22,776 bases of DNA from Clostridiaceae bacterium (lineage in GTDB: Bacteria; Bacillota; Clostridia; Oscillospirales; Acutalibacteraceae), in NCBI GenBank assembly GCA_904501875.1, contig CAJGCQ010000007.1, positions 1-22,776 of the forward strand, given 5' to 3'. Position 1 is the stretch's first letter. Each line of letters begins with the position of its first letter. The notes beneath the pieces are model-generated. The model ran no database searches, was not told the origin of the DNA, and worked only from the letters and a program-made list of their open reading frames with translations. This document shows, in pieces, positions 22,275 to 22,776 of the stretch. Made by a program: the position numbers and the translations under genes.

Positions 22275-22776
22275 ATGAGTCAAAAGTTCGTTTATCTCTT
22301 TAAAGAAGGCGACGCAAGCATGCGTGAGCTTCTCGGCGGCAAGGGTGCTAACCTTGCAGAAATGACCAAAATCGGTCTTCCTGTTCCTCAAGGTTTCACT
22401 GTTTCTACTGAAGCTTGCACACAGTACTACGAAGATGGTAGAAAAATTAATGATGACATCCAGGCACAAATCATGGAAGGCATCGACAAGATGGAAGAAA
22501 TCACCGGCAAGAAATTCGGCGATAAGAAGAATCCTCTTCTCGTTTCTGTTCGTTCAGGTGCTCGTGCATCTATGCCCGGTATGATGGATACTATCCTCAA
22601 CCTCGGTCTTAATGAAGACGTTGTTGAAACAATGGCTGAAATGTCAGGTAATGCTCGTTGGGCATACGACTGCTACAGAAGATTTATTCAAATGTATTCA
22701 GACGTTGTTATGGAAGTTGGTAAGAAGTATTTCGAAGAACTTATCGACAAAATGAAAGAAGAAAAAGGCGTTACTC
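22275..22776 (+). CDS. ppdK: pyruvate, phosphate dikinase (N-terminal part, runs off the window)
   Basis: PpdK interconverts pyruvate, ATP and phosphate with phosphoenolpyruvate, AMP and pyrophosphate, a key glycolytic/gluconeogenic step in PPi-using anaerobes. The 167 visible residues are the start of the ATP-grasp domain: KFVYLFKEGDASMRELLGGKGANLAEMTKIGLPVPQGFTVSTEAC, then NPLLVSVRSGARASMPGMMDTILNLGLN and WAYDCYRRFIQMYSDVVM. The conserved GGKGANLAEM, SVRSGA and MPGMMDTILNLG segments leave no doubt. I use the ATG at 22275; a TTG one codon earlier is closer to AGGAGG (22259-22264) and may be the true start. Codon choice is strongly biased (GGT/GGC, CGT, GAA, GTT, CTT), unlike its neighbours, as in very highly expressed genes. 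Confidence 0.95.
   Translation, partial: MSQKFVYLFKEGDASMRELLGGKGANLAEMTKIGLPVPQGFTVSTEACTQYYEDGRKINDDIQAQIMEGIDKMEEITGKKFGDKKNPLLVSVRSGARASMPGMMDTILNLGLNEDVVETMAEMSGNARWAYDCYRRFIQMYSDVVMEVGKKYFEELIDKMKEEKGVT

Noticed and set aside
1..22776. CRISPR array, insertion sequence, prophage, tRNA or rRNA
   Set aside because: No regularly spaced repeats, transposase/integrase motifs, target-site duplications or RNA gene signatures were seen on either strand.

Overview
The window looks like a chromosomal segment of an anaerobic, Gram-positive Firmicute of the class Clostridia, probably near Oscillospiraceae/Ruminococcaceae. The basis is moderate G+C with AT-rich gaps, strong Shine-Dalgarno sites, sigma-A type promoters, an energy-coupling factor (ECF) core transporter next to truA, a DUF5711-like/CvpA pair, a ClpE-type zinc-finger ATPase and pyruvate phosphate dikinase. 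Taxon assignment is inference. I see no phage, transposase, CRISPR array, tRNA or rRNA.

Left part (1-5690). deoD-birA lie on the minus strand. A small plus-strand gene of spore-coat-like appearance is read away from them and ends in a hairpin shared with the sufCB pair (minus), a two-gene minimal SUF-type Fe-S assembly unit. Next come an orphan LytTR response regulator (minus) and an orphan small sigma-70-like factor (plus), transcribed apart from overlapping promoters. The LytTR mRNA leader of about 190 nt can form two mutually exclusive hairpins, one of which buries its ribosome binding site. I consider this the most unusual structure in the window.

Middle (5690-10044). A polyamine ABC transporter operon, potA-potB-potCD, lies on the minus strand with four-base overlaps between genes. 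The second permease and the substrate-binding protein are one polypeptide. The operon has its own sigma-A promoter and a leader of about 250 nt.

Right part (10045-22068). Twelve plus-strand genes are packed nearly end to end from one clear promoter: ruvC-ruvA-ruvB (Holliday junction processing), glmM (amino-sugar precursor), a SAM methyltransferase, ecfA1-ecfA2-ecfT (vitamin/metal ECF module without an S component here), truA (tRNA pseudouridine), a DUF5711-like membrane propeller protein, a CvpA-family membrane protein and a ClpE-like ATPase. After a gap of about 200 bp with an extended -10 promoter, ppdK starts and runs off the window; its codon use suggests very high expression.

Most of the window is core housekeeping. 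The candidates for something new are regulatory (the LytTR leader, the LytTR/sigma divergent pair, the pot leader) and architectural (PotCD fusion, minimal SufCB).
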